A stretch of DNA of 64,000 nucleotides from Microbacterium sorbitolivorans (lineage in GTDB: Bacteria; Actinomycetota; Actinomycetes; Actinomycetales; Microbacteriaceae). Shown one piece after another: positions 46,316 to 54,143 of this stretch. Every line of letters begins with the position of its first letter. Positions within the stretch are counted from its first letter, which is position 1. The notes beneath the pieces are model-generated. The model did no database searches and was not told where the DNA came from. It saw only the letters and a program-made list of their open reading frames with translations. The position numbers were made by a program, and so were the translations under genes. The stretch covers positions 124,001 to 188,000 of the forward strand of contig NZ_KZ848474.1 of the NCBI RefSeq assembly GCF_003327285.1. The letters run 5' to 3'.

Positions 46316-47212
46316 TTAGTCCTTCAGGCCCGTGTTGATGTTCGCGGAGGTGATGTACTTCTGGAACACCAAGTACAGCACCACGAGCGGAATCATCGAC
46401 AGTACCGACGCCGAGAGCAGGACGCTCCACTGGATGTTCTCCGCGCCCACGAGCGAGCGCAGGGCGATCTGCAGCGTGTAGGTGTTCGGGTCACCCAGCA
46501 CGATGAGCGGCAGGATGTAGTCGTTCCAGCGCCACTGGAACGAGATGATGCCGAGCGTCAGCATGATCGGGCGGCCGAGGGGCAGCATGATGCGGAAGAA
46601 GATGCCGTACTCGCTCGCGCCGTCGATGCGGGCCGCGTCGAGCAGCTCGTCAGGAACCGAGACGTAGTACTGGCGGAACATCAGCACGCCCGTGGGCGTG
46701 ATGACGGTCGGGATGATGACACCGAGGAGCGAGTTGTACAGCCCCAGATCGCGGATCACGATGAACAGCGGGTTGAGGATGACCTCGCCGGGGAGCATCG
46801 TCATCGACAGGATGCAGAGGCCGAGGACGCTCAGCCAGGGGTTACGGTACTTCGCGAGCGCGTAGCCCGTGGTCGCACACAGGAACACCGTGAGGATCGT
46901 CGAGATCGACGCGACCGCGAAGCTGTTGAAGAGGTAGCGGAAGAAGTCGAAGCGGTCGAGCGCCTCGGTGTATCCGTCGATCGTCCAGTTGCGGGGGAAG
47001 AACGACAGCGGGTAGCTGAACAGTTCGCTGCCCGGCTTGAACGACGACAGAAGGAACCACAGCAGCGGGAACGCCATGAGCGCCGCGAGAACCCAGAGCA
47101 GGGTCGTCGGGATCACCGAGCGAGCGAACTTGCCGCTCGCTCGGCGGCGGGGCCGCTTCTTCTCGCCGCCGGGAACGACGACCGAGTACGTGTTGGTCTT
47201 GAGCGTTACCAT
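46316..47212 (-). CDS. Sugar ABC transporter permease, MalG type
   Basis: This 298-residue permease has six membrane spans and the EAA-type loop DAARIDGASEYGIFFRIMLP (about residues 190-209). It pairs with the MalF-type permease, whose gene overlaps it by seven bases. No ATPase gene is in the operon, so a shared MsiK-type ATPase encoded elsewhere is expected, as is common in actinobacteria. Confidence 0.92.
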   Translation of the reverse strand: MVTLKTNTYSVVVPGGEKKRPRRRASGKFARSVIPTTLLWVLAALMAFPLLWFLLSSFKPGSELFSYPLSFFPRNWTIDGYTEALDRFDFFRYLFNSFAVASISTILTVFLCATTGYALAKYRNPWLSVLGLCILSMTMLPGEVILNPLFIVIRDLGLYNSLLGVIIPTVITPTGVLMFRQYYVSVPDELLDAARIDGASEYGIFFRIMLPLGRPIMLTLGIISFQWRWNDYILPLIVLGDPNTYTLQIALRSLVGAENIQWSVLLSASVLSMIPLVVLYLVFQKYITSANINTGLKD

Positions 47213-48150
47213 GCGTTGTCACTCGCCTTCCGGCTAATCGCGAGCTGAATCAGGGCAATGATCATGAGCACGACGAGCAGCACCATCGACGCCGCGCTCG
47301 CGTATCCGATCTCGGACGACTTGAAGCCGGTCTCGTAGATGTACTGCACGATGAGCCGGTTCTTCGTTCCGGGGCCACCGCCGTTGAGGGCCTGGATCAT
47401 CGCGAACTCCTTCATCTGACCGAGGGTCAGGAGCAGGATCACGAGGACCGAGGTCGGGGCGATCGACGGCAGCGTGATGCTGCGGAAGCGCTGCCAAGCG
47501 TTCGCGCCGTCGAGCGCGGCCGCCTCGTAGTACGACTGCGGCACGTTGTTGAGCGCCGCGATGAAGAGCAGCATGTTGAACGCCGCGCCGCCCCACGCCG
47601 AGGCGAGGATGACGACGAGCAGCGAGAGGTCGGCGTTGCTCGACCAGTTGAGGCCCTCGCCGCCGAGGATCTCGATGAGGTAGTTGACGAAGCCGAAGCT
47701 CTCGCCGAACAGCCACCGCCAGATGACACCCGCCACGATGGGCGAGACGAGCCACGGCAGGAAGAAGATGATGCGGGCGCCGGTCTTGCCCTTCGAGCCG
47801 ACGGCCGTCAGGGCGACGGCCATGGCGAGCGAGAGGGCGTAACCGACCGGCACCGACACCGCCGCGTAGAGCAGGGTGCGCAGCAGGGATCCGTAGAAAC
47901 TCGGATCCTGCAGGAGGCGCGCGTAGTTGTCGAATCCGATGAAGTTCAGGTCACCCCAGCCACGGAAGTCCGTGAGCGAGTACGACAACCCGAGCACGCC
48001 GGGCCAGAGGAAGAACAGCCCGAACAGCACGGCGGTGCCGATCGTGAACAGGAACGGCGCCATGCGGTAGCGGCCGAACGGGCGCTTCTTACGGGAGGGG
48101 CGGGATGCCCCCGCGGGGGCGGGGGCATCCAGTGTGTGCGAATTCGACAT
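47206..48150 (-). CDS. Sugar ABC transporter permease, MalF type
   Basis: This 314-residue permease has six membrane spans and the coupling loop YYEAAALDGANAWQRFRSIT (about residues 208-227). The first span follows a basic Pro/Arg-rich N-terminus. It forms the membrane channel with the MalG-type partner and receives sugar from the lipoprotein encoded upstream. By context the substrate is a mannose-containing oligosaccharide (inference). Confidence 0.92.
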   Translation of the reverse strand: MSNSHTLDAPAPAGASRPSRKKRPFGRYRMAPFLFTIGTAVLFGLFFLWPGVLGLSYSLTDFRGWGDLNFIGFDNYARLLQDPSFYGSLLRTLLYAAVSVPVGYALSLAMAVALTAVGSKGKTGARIIFFLPWLVSPIVAGVIWRWLFGESFGFVNYLIEILGGEGLNWSSNADLSLLVVILASAWGGAAFNMLLFIAALNNVPQSYYEAAALDGANAWQRFRSITLPSIAPTSVLVILLLTLGQMKEFAMIQALNGGGPGTKNRLIVQYIYETGFKSSEIGYASAASMVLLVVLMIIALIQLAISRKASDNAW

Positions 48151-48165
48151 TGTTTACCCTGTAGG

Positions 48166-49422
48166 TCAGTCGCCCATCTGGGCGGTTGACGTTTCATCGA
48201 TGGCGGTCACGGCCTCGTCGAGCGAGATCTCGCCGTTGAGGTAGCGCACCGTCTCGTCCTTCAGCGGCTCGGAGTCGATCGAGCGACCCTCGTAGCCGAA
48301 GCGCAGGCCGTCGGTCGTCTGCACGGCCGAGATGGCGGGCGAGGCCGCGATCTCGGCGTTGTAGAGGTCGAACGCGTACTGGTCTTCGGGGTAGGTGATC
48401 TCCATGCCGTCGATGACGGGGAGGCAGCCCGAGATCTCGCAGTACTCGCGGTAGTTGTCTTCCTCGTAGAGCCACTCGATGAAGGCCTGCGTCTCCTCCT
48501 CGACACCGCTGCCGTCGAACGCGACGATCCACGACGCGGCGCCGTAGTTGGTCGCGCGGACGGGCTCCTGCGGGAGGGGAACCGAGACCCACTCGAAGTC
48601 GGCGATCGTGTTCTGGAAGTCGGCGATCTGCCAGACACCCGACATGTAGGCGGCGACGCGGCCGCTCTTGAAGGTCGCGCTCGGGTCGTCGCCCGCGCCC
48701 CACACCGATGCCGGCATGAAGCCCGAGTCGTGCATGCCCTTGAAGTACTCGAGCGCGTCGGCGCCAGCCTCGTCGAGGGCCCACGAGCCGTCGGCCTGCT
48801 CGGTGACTCCGTCGCTGCCGAACTCGTAGAGGAAGGCGCGGAGGCGGTGGGCCGAGCTGTCCATGACCGCGCCGTACTCGGCGTCGGTGCCATCGACGAC
48901 CTGCGTGGCCTTCTCGACGAACTCGTCCCAGGTCCACTCCTCGTCGAGGCTGGTCGGGAACTCGACGCCCGCCTCGTCCCAGAGTGTCTTGTTGAGGAAC
49001 ATGCCCACCGACGTGAGGGTCGTCGGCAACGCCTTGACCTTGTCGTCGGTCGGGTCGGCAACGCTCAGCGTGTCGATGATGCCGGTCTTGTTGAAGATCT
49101 CGGACAGGTCGAGCAGGCGATCCGTCCACGCCGGGTCGGTCGACGGCGACGCGGCGAGCGCGGGCACGTCGTTGGCCTGGGCTGCGGTGCGCAGACGCGT
49201 GCGGAGGTCGTCGTTCGGGACCTCGACGACCTCGACGTGAACGCCGGTCTCTTCCTCGTACTTCTCGGCCATGGCCGCGTATCCGCCGCCCTGGTTCTGG
49301 TCGCCCGACTGAATGAACTCGAGCGTGACCTTGTCGTCGCCGCTCGAGCATGAGGCAAGACCCAGGCCGGTGATGGCGACGCCCGCCATGGCCATGATCC
49401 TCAGGGTGTGTGACCGCTTCAT
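48166..49422 (-). CDS. Sugar-binding lipoprotein of the mannoside importer
   Basis: This 418-residue family 1 extracellular solute-binding protein has a signal peptide and a lipobox LASC near residue 25, followed by EFIQSGDQNQGGGYAAMAEK. The segment FKSGRVAAYMSGVWQIADF is typical of the family. I chose the ATG at 49422 because GGGAG lies nine bases upstream and the signal peptide begins there. It is the first gene of the five-gene operon ending in the unknown alpha/alpha protein. Two perfect palindromes lie upstream and are the likely regulatory sites. Confidence 0.92.
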   Translation of the reverse strand: MKRSHTLRIMAMAGVAITGLGLASCSSGDDKVTLEFIQSGDQNQGGGYAAMAEKYEEETGVHVEVVEVPNDDLRTRLRTAAQANDVPALAASPSTDPAWTDRLLDLSEIFNKTGIIDTLSVADPTDDKVKALPTTLTSVGMFLNKTLWDEAGVEFPTSLDEEWTWDEFVEKATQVVDGTDAEYGAVMDSSAHRLRAFLYEFGSDGVTEQADGSWALDEAGADALEYFKGMHDSGFMPASVWGAGDDPSATFKSGRVAAYMSGVWQIADFQNTIADFEWVSVPLPQEPVRATNYGAASWIVAFDGSGVEEETQAFIEWLYEEDNYREYCEISGCLPVIDGMEITYPEDQYAFDLYNAEIAASPAISAVQTTDGLRFGYEGRSIDSEPLKDETVRYLNGEISLDEAVTAIDETSTAQMGD

Positions 49423-49494
49423 TGTTGTCTCCCGTTTTTGGCCCTCTCCGGTGAGGGCAGCTGATGTGAGGGTGCAGGTGCTGCTGGTGACACT

Positions 49495-49525
49495 TAATGT
49501 CATGACATTACATCATCCGGATGAT
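49495..49525. promoter_or_regulatory. Two adjacent perfect palindromes upstream of the mannoside operon
   Basis: TAATGTCATGACATTA (49495-49510, 16 bases) and ATCATCCGGATGAT (49512-49525, 14 bases) are both perfect and are one base apart. They lie about 75-105 bases before the first start codon. They look like operators for two regulators or a double site. No regulator gene is adjacent, so the cognate protein must lie elsewhere. Confidence 0.65.
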
Positions 49526-49577
49526 CTGCCCAGCTTAAGGTACCCGCCGCCGAACGGCAAGCGCTTCCCGGAGACGC

Positions 49578-49623
49578 AAAAACGCGGGGCGCGGCGCCGG
49601 TTTCCCGTACATCGCGCCCCGCG
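49578..49623 (-). terminator. Rho-independent terminator of the PAP2 gene
   Basis: An 11-base stem (49583-49593 with 49613-49623) is followed on the minus strand by TTTTTG. It lies 15 bases past the stop of the PAP2-domain gene. Confidence 0.85.
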
Positions 49624-49637
49624 CTAGCTATCGAGCG

Positions 49638-51896
49638 TTACGCCCGCTTGCGCCTCGCCACCACGAGCGCGGCGGCACCAAGCATCAGCGTCGCGAAGGC
49701 CCCGAGGGCCAGCGGCGCCGCGACGCTCCCGCCCGTCGGGGAGAGCTCGTCGGGGTCGGTCGGGGCGACCGTGGGGGCCGTGGACGGATCCGCCGTGGGG
49801 GCGGCGGTGGGCTCGGTGGTCGGCTCGGCCGTGGGCTCAGCGGTCGGCTCTGCAGTGGGCTCTGCGGTCGGCTCTGCCGTGGGCTCGGCGGTCGGCTCGA
49901 CCGTGGGCTCAGTCGTCGGCTCAACCGTCGGCTCGGCAGTCGGCTCTGCGGTCGGCTCGACCGTGGGCTCAGTCGTCGGCTCAACCGTGGGCTCCGCCGT
50001 GGGCTCGGCGGTCGGCTCCGTGGTCGGCTCGACCGTCGGTTCCGGCGTCACCTCGGTGGCCGCGTCGACGAGGAGCAGCACGCCGTCCTCGACGACAAGC
50101 TTCGGCTCGAACCCGTCGGGGAGGCCCTCGATGACGAGTGATGCGACATCGTTGGTGATGCTGTCGGCCGTCACGAGGGGCAGCGACGAGGGAACCTCGT
50201 CGAGCGCCGTGAGGTCGACCACGAGCTCGCCCGAGAGCGTTGCCGCGCCGGCGACCGAGAGCGCCGGCTGACCGGCGGCGTCGGGCGTGAGCTCGAGCGA
50301 GGAACCGAGCTCCTGCTCGAGGTCACCACCGACGGCGACGACGTCCGTGGATGCGTCGACGACGGATCCGCCCGCGATCAGCACGTCGCCCGCGCCGAGC
50401 GCGGATCCGGTTGCAGCCTCCAGGGATCCGCCATCGACGCGCACGCCGCCGGCGAACGAGTTGTCGCCCGCGAGGATGAGCGAGCCGGTGCCGCCGAGCG
50501 TGAGCCCGCCCGCGCCGTCGATGTCGTTGCGCCAGACGTCGGCCGCGGCGTAGCCCTCTGCGTTCGCGTCGAGGCTGACGCTGACGTCGCGGTCGAAGGA
50601 TCCGTAACCGTTCGCGGCGGCGAACAGGTTGAGGCGGCCCCAACCCTCGGCGTCGTCGACGAGCGGGAGGCCCGAGTCGAGGGCGGTCGAGTAGAGAACC
50701 CAGCGCAGCTGATCCTCGTCGAGGTACGGGTAGCGGCTCTCGATGAGCGACTCTGCCTCCGCGGGGACGCGAGCGGGCTCGCCCGCCTCGCCCACCGGAT
50801 CCAGGTCGAAGGTGGTGTCGGCGAGGTACTGCGCCAGGCGTGCCTGGTACTCATCGCGGTCGGCCGAGAGGTCGACGGTCGCGTCGAGCTGGTCGGCCTG
50901 GGCCGCCGCGCTCGCGATCAGGTCGGCGTTCTCGGCGTCGGAGAGGGTCGCGCCCGCGATCGCGGTGGCGAGGATCCGACCGCCGATGACGTCGAGGGCC
51001 GAGTGCATGCCGGCGACGGCGCGGCTGTGGCCGACCTTGGCGGCCTGCAGCATGAGGTCGTCGCTGTGCTCGGGGATCGCGTTCGAGAGCGCGTAGCCCG
51101 CGAGGAACGCGGCGTTGGTGTGACCGCTCGGGAAGCCGCCGTCGGACTCGGCCTTCTCCTCGGGCTTCTTCACCGCCTCGAGCTCGGGCACGAGCACGAC
51201 GTCGTCGCTCCAGCGGAACGGACGCATGTACTGGTAGAACTCCTTGGCGCGGTTCGACGTGGCCCACTCGCCGCGCACCGTGTTGACGAGCTGCACGACG
51301 CTGCCGAGCTGCGAGTCTTCGTCGGCCCAGGATCCGTTCTCGTTACCCTCGTCGTCGAAAGCCTGCGTGAGGGCCTCGTCCGGAACCTCGTCCGGGATCG
51401 TCGTCGCCGAGTTCGAGAGCTCACGGAACGCGTCGGTGTCCTCGACCAGGCCCTCCGACATCGAGTAGTTCTGGTTGCGGCGGTCGTAGATGTACGCCTG
51501 GTCAGACTCGGCCTCGGTGCGGTTCTGCGTGAGGGCCTCGATCGTGGCGATGTTCTGCTCGTGCAGCTCCTGGTTGAGGACGGTGCCGTCGTTCCAGGTC
51601 TCGCCGGGCGTGAAGTAGTCGAGCATCTCGTCGAGAACGCCGATCGCCGGGTTGGTGTCGGGCGTCATGAAGTCGCTCGTGTTCTGGCGGTACACCTCGG
51701 CGAAGGTGCCGTATGCCGCCTCATGTGGGGCGATCGCCGACGCGTCGGTCAGCGCCGCCGGATCCCCGTGTCCAGCCTCGTTCTCGGTGTCGGTCGCGGC
51801 GATGCCTGGCTGCGCGGCGCCGATGCCGCACAGCACGATGCCCGCGACAGCGACCATTCCAGTTTTCTTCATTAATGGGCTCCGTTGTGCCGTCAT
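49638..51896 (-). CDS. Wall-anchored PAP2-superfamily acid phosphatase
   Basis: The secreted protein is about 752 residues. It has a signal peptide (to PGIAA) and a PAP2/vanadium haloperoxidase-type phosphatase domain with all three motifs: KEFYQYMRP, GGFPSGHTNAAF and GHSRAVAGMHSALD. A beta-strand repeat like those of autotransporters follows (GGLTLGGTGSLILAGDNSFA). Then comes a long TEP/TAEPT repeat stalk and the sorting signal LSPTGG at residue 718, followed by a hydrophobic span and RRKRA. A second ATG at 51872 is also possible. It probably releases phosphate from organic substrates at the cell surface. Confidence 0.88.
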   Translation of the reverse strand: MTAQRSPLMKKTGMVAVAGIVLCGIGAAQPGIAATDTENEAGHGDPAALTDASAIAPHEAAYGTFAEVYRQNTSDFMTPDTNPAIGVLDEMLDYFTPGETWNDGTVLNQELHEQNIATIEALTQNRTEAESDQAYIYDRRNQNYSMSEGLVEDTDAFRELSNSATTIPDEVPDEALTQAFDDEGNENGSWADEDSQLGSVVQLVNTVRGEWATSNRAKEFYQYMRPFRWSDDVVLVPELEAVKKPEEKAESDGGFPSGHTNAAFLAGYALSNAIPEHSDDLMLQAAKVGHSRAVAGMHSALDVIGGRILATAIAGATLSDAENADLIASAAAQADQLDATVDLSADRDEYQARLAQYLADTTFDLDPVGEAGEPARVPAEAESLIESRYPYLDEDQLRWVLYSTALDSGLPLVDDAEGWGRLNLFAAANGYGSFDRDVSVSLDANAEGYAAADVWRNDIDGAGGLTLGGTGSLILAGDNSFAGGVRVDGGSLEAATGSALGAGDVLIAGGSVVDASTDVVAVGGDLEQELGSSLELTPDAAGQPALSVAGAATLSGELVVDLTALDEVPSSLPLVTADSITNDVASLVIEGLPDGFEPKLVVEDGVLLLVDAATEVTPEPTVEPTTEPTAEPTAEPTVEPTTEPTVEPTAEPTAEPTVEPTTEPTVEPTAEPTAEPTAEPTAEPTAEPTAEPTTEPTAAPTADPSTAPTVAPTDPDELSPTGGSVAAPLALGAFATLMLGAAALVVARRKRA

Positions 51897-52013
51897 GTAA
51901 TTACGTCCTAACGTGCTCAACATAGGGCAGGTCGGTGACACACGGCAACCGTTTTCCTACACCCAGGTAAACGCCACGCAACCTCCCGGCAAACGGGGCT
52001 CCGCCCTCTTCCC

Positions 52014-52227
52014 CGCGAGATCGCACCCTTTTCGCGAGATCTCACTCTTTTCGCGAGATCACATCCTTTTCGCGAGATCGCATCGAATTCAGTGAGACCT
52101 CGCGAAAAGGGTGCGACCTCGCGGGTGGAGGCCATGCCGAGGAGGGAACCTCTTCCGCGAGATCTCACTCTTTTCGTGGGATCGGGGTGAAATGAGTGAG
52201 ACCTCGCGAAATGAGTGCGACCTCGCG
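52014..52227. repeat. Repeat family A, array 3
   Basis: At least ten copies of CGCGAGATC(G/T/A)CA or its complement occur with CTCTTTT or CCCTTTT spacers, arranged in two palindromic groups split at about 52115-52160. It ends in a run of nine G. The 117 bases before it (51897-52013) hold only the upstream region of the PAP2 gene; no gene is seen there. Confidence 0.85.
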
Positions 52228-52285
52228 GGGGGGGGTGGACTCAGGCGAAGGCGAGGGCTCCCGCCGCGTGACAGGTGAGGGAGTC

Positions 52286-52435
52286 ATGTCCCCGCGCCCC
52301 GGCCGGATCGTGGAGGAGCACACGGTCGACCTGCCGAAGCGCCGCAACTACGCGGACACCCTCGAACTCCCCGAGTTCCACCGGGTGTCGTCGCGCGTGC
52401 GCGAGCTGCTCGGCGCCAGCGGAAGCGAGGAATAG
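52286..52435 (+). pseudogene. C-terminal remnant of a NitT/TauT-family ABC ATPase
   Basis: The frame reads MSPRPGRIVEEHTVDLPKRR and continues to a PEFHRVSSRVRELL end. It matches the last 50 residues of nitrate/sulfonate/taurine-type ABC ATPases, which read (M)S.RPGRIV....DLPRPR....PEF. The Walker A, signature and Walker B parts are gone. The sequence just upstream is repeat family A, so the gene was probably truncated at the repeat block. The short ORF has GAGGGAG before its ATG, but expression is doubtful. Confidence 0.6.
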
Positions 52436-52440
52436 CCGCA

Positions 52441-53091
52441 TCATCGCACGGAGGGCTCTTCGACGAACTCGTCGCTCGCGGCGTCGTCGGAGGGCCCTTC
52501 GGCCGGTTCCGGCAGTCGCACGCGCCACGGGTGCGCCGACGATCCCGACACCGCGTAGCGCTTGCCGCGCCCCGTCGAGCTCGGGTTCGCGCGCCGCGGC
52601 TCCGGCGCGATGACGGCCGGATCCGCAACGGGCTCCGCGGCAGCGGCCGGGTTCGGATCCGCGGCAGCCGCCGGGTCCGCAACCGCCGGCTCCCCGGCAG
52701 CGGCCGGGTCCACGGGGCCCGGATCCGCGACAGTCACCGGATCCGCACCCGCAGGATCCGCGACCGAGACCGGATCCGCACCCGAGTCACCACCCGAGTC
52801 CGAGGCCGACCCCGACCCCGCAGCCGGCACCGGCACCGCCGGCGCCACGAGCGCCTCGCGGACGATGCGGCGCGGGTCGTACTGCTTGAGGTCGAGCTCT
52901 TCCCACTTCTTGGGGTCGAGGGGAACGCCGATCTCGGCCTCCGCGCGCTCGCGCGTCGTGCTGATGAACGCCTTGAACTGCGCGATGAGTTTCGCGGCCT
53001 TCTGCGTGTAGAGGGGCAGGCGCTGGGGGCCGATGATCACGGCGGCGAGGATCCCGATGACGAAGAGCTTCTCGAGCGTCAGACCAAACAT
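52441..53091 (-). CDS. tatB: Sec-independent translocase protein TatB
   Basis: The 216-residue protein has the TatB/TatA-type N-terminus: one membrane span, the GPQRLP hinge (MFGLTLEKLFVIGILAAVII then GPQRLPLYTQKAAKL) and an amphipathic helix. The glutamate near residue 7 and the QRLP hinge favour TatB. The long C-terminal tail (about residues 95-180) is an Ala-Asp-Pro-rich low-complexity stretch whose DNA carries six GGATCC sites. It lies nine bases after tatC. TatB works with TatC in recognising twin-arginine signals. Confidence 0.85.
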   Translation of the reverse strand: MFGLTLEKLFVIGILAAVIIGPQRLPLYTQKAAKLIAQFKAFISTTRERAEAEIGVPLDPKKWEELDLKQYDPRRIVREALVAPAVPVPAAGSGSASDSGGDSGADPVSVADPAGADPVTVADPGPVDPAAAGEPAVADPAAAADPNPAAAAEPVADPAVIAPEPRRANPSSTGRGKRYAVSGSSAHPWRVRLPEPAEGPSDDAASDEFVEEPSVR

Positions 53092-53100
53092 GTCGGTGCC

Positions 53101-53880
53101 TCATCCTGCCAAGCTGGCGTACTCGGTGCGGGCGATCTTGCGGTCGCGGCGCTTGTCGTGGAGGTGCGCGATGAGCATCGCCGCGGCGTAGAGGGTCGCC
53201 ATCGGGATGGCGATCATGAACATCGAGAGCACGTCGGCCGAGGGCGTGACGAGGGCGCTGAACACGATGATGCCGATGAGGCTCACCCGCCATCCCTTGC
53301 GGATCGCCTCCGCCGACAGCACGCCCACGAAGTTCGCGAGCACGAGCAGCACGGGGAGGACGAAGGCGATGCCCGTGGCGGCGACGATCTTCATGACGAA
53401 GTCGACGTAGGTCGCGGCGACAAGGATCGTGCTGTCCTCAGACGAGGCGAAGCCGGCCAGCAGCTCCACTATGTGGGGGAAAAAGAAGAATGCAAGAGTG
53501 CATCCGCTGAGGAACAGCACGATCCCCGCGAGGGAGAAGCTGAACGTGAATCGCCTCTCCCGCTTGGTGAGGCCCGGCGAGATAAACGCGAAGATCTCGT
53601 AGGTCCAGACCGGGCTCGACAGCACCACTCCCGCGAAGAGGGCGATCTTGAGGCGCAGGTCGAAGGCGCCCGTGATGCTGTCGTAGTTGAGGCTGGCGTT
53701 GCGGTCTTCCGCCAGCTGCTCGATCGGCTGACGAAGCACATCGAGGATGGACTCCGAGAGCAGAAAGCTGATGACGATCGCGACAAGCAGAGCCGCCGCC
53801 GCACGAGCGCCGCGGGTACGGGCTTCCTTGAGGTGACCGGAGACCGGCATTCCTGCGCGTGCGACGGCGGCCCTGGTCAT
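53101..53880 (-). CDS. tatC: Sec-independent translocase protein TatC
   Basis: The 259-residue polytopic protein has six spans and TatC landmarks: GHLKEARTRG near residue 15, LSSPVWTYEIFAFISPGLTKRERR in the middle (with the conserved P..Y..W/FAF..P.L...E), YVDFVM and VTPSADVLSM. TatC binds the twin-arginine signal with TatB. The N-terminal glutamate in HLKE is present. The gene is second in the tatA-tatC-tatB order, beside the gene for a Tat-type lipoprotein dioxygenase. Confidence 0.92.
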   Translation of the reverse strand: MTRAAVARAGMPVSGHLKEARTRGARAAAALLVAIVISFLLSESILDVLRQPIEQLAEDRNASLNYDSITGAFDLRLKIALFAGVVLSSPVWTYEIFAFISPGLTKRERRFTFSFSLAGIVLFLSGCTLAFFFFPHIVELLAGFASSEDSTILVAATYVDFVMKIVAATGIAFVLPVLLVLANFVGVLSAEAIRKGWRVSLIGIIVFSALVTPSADVLSMFMIAIPMATLYAAAMLIAHLHDKRRDRKIARTEYASLAG

Positions 53881-53930
53881 GGCGTCCTCAGCTCCTGCTG
53901 TGCGTCGCGCGTGGCGACCGTCTCGTGGAC

Positions 53931-54125
53931 CTAAGTCACGGGGTAGTCAGAGACGGGGGTCGTCTGGGTGGCCGGTGCCTCGGCGCCGTCCTTGACCTCG
54001 TCCTTCAGGATCCGCATCGACTGTCCGACGCTCTTGGCGAGCGCGGGCAGCTTCGAGGCTCCGAAGACGAGTAGCACGATGGCAAGGATGATGAGTGCGT
54101 GCCATCCGGTGAGATTTGCGAGCAT
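53931..54125 (-). CDS. tatA: Sec-independent translocase protein TatA
   Basis: This 64-residue TatA protein has one membrane span, the FGASKLPALAKSVGQSMRIL hinge and amphipathic helix (residues 21-40), and a short acidic tail. TatA oligomers form the translocation path. The gene lies 18 bases downstream of the dioxygenase gene and 50 bases upstream of tatC on the same strand, so all four genes are probably one transcript. Confidence 0.92.
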   Translation of the reverse strand: MLANLTGWHALIILAIVLLVFGASKLPALAKSVGQSMRILKDEVKDGAEAPATQTTPVSDYPVT

Positions 54126-54143
54126 GTTGTTCTCCCTGGGGTG

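Noticed and set aside
43692..46319. An 875-codon plus-strand frame
   Set aside because: It lies opposite the GH38 alpha-mannosidase and has shadow-frame composition with no recognisable domain.
41464..52227. Family A arrays as CRISPR arrays
   Set aside because: The spacers are short, repeated and T-rich, the cores alternate in orientation, and no cas gene is present.
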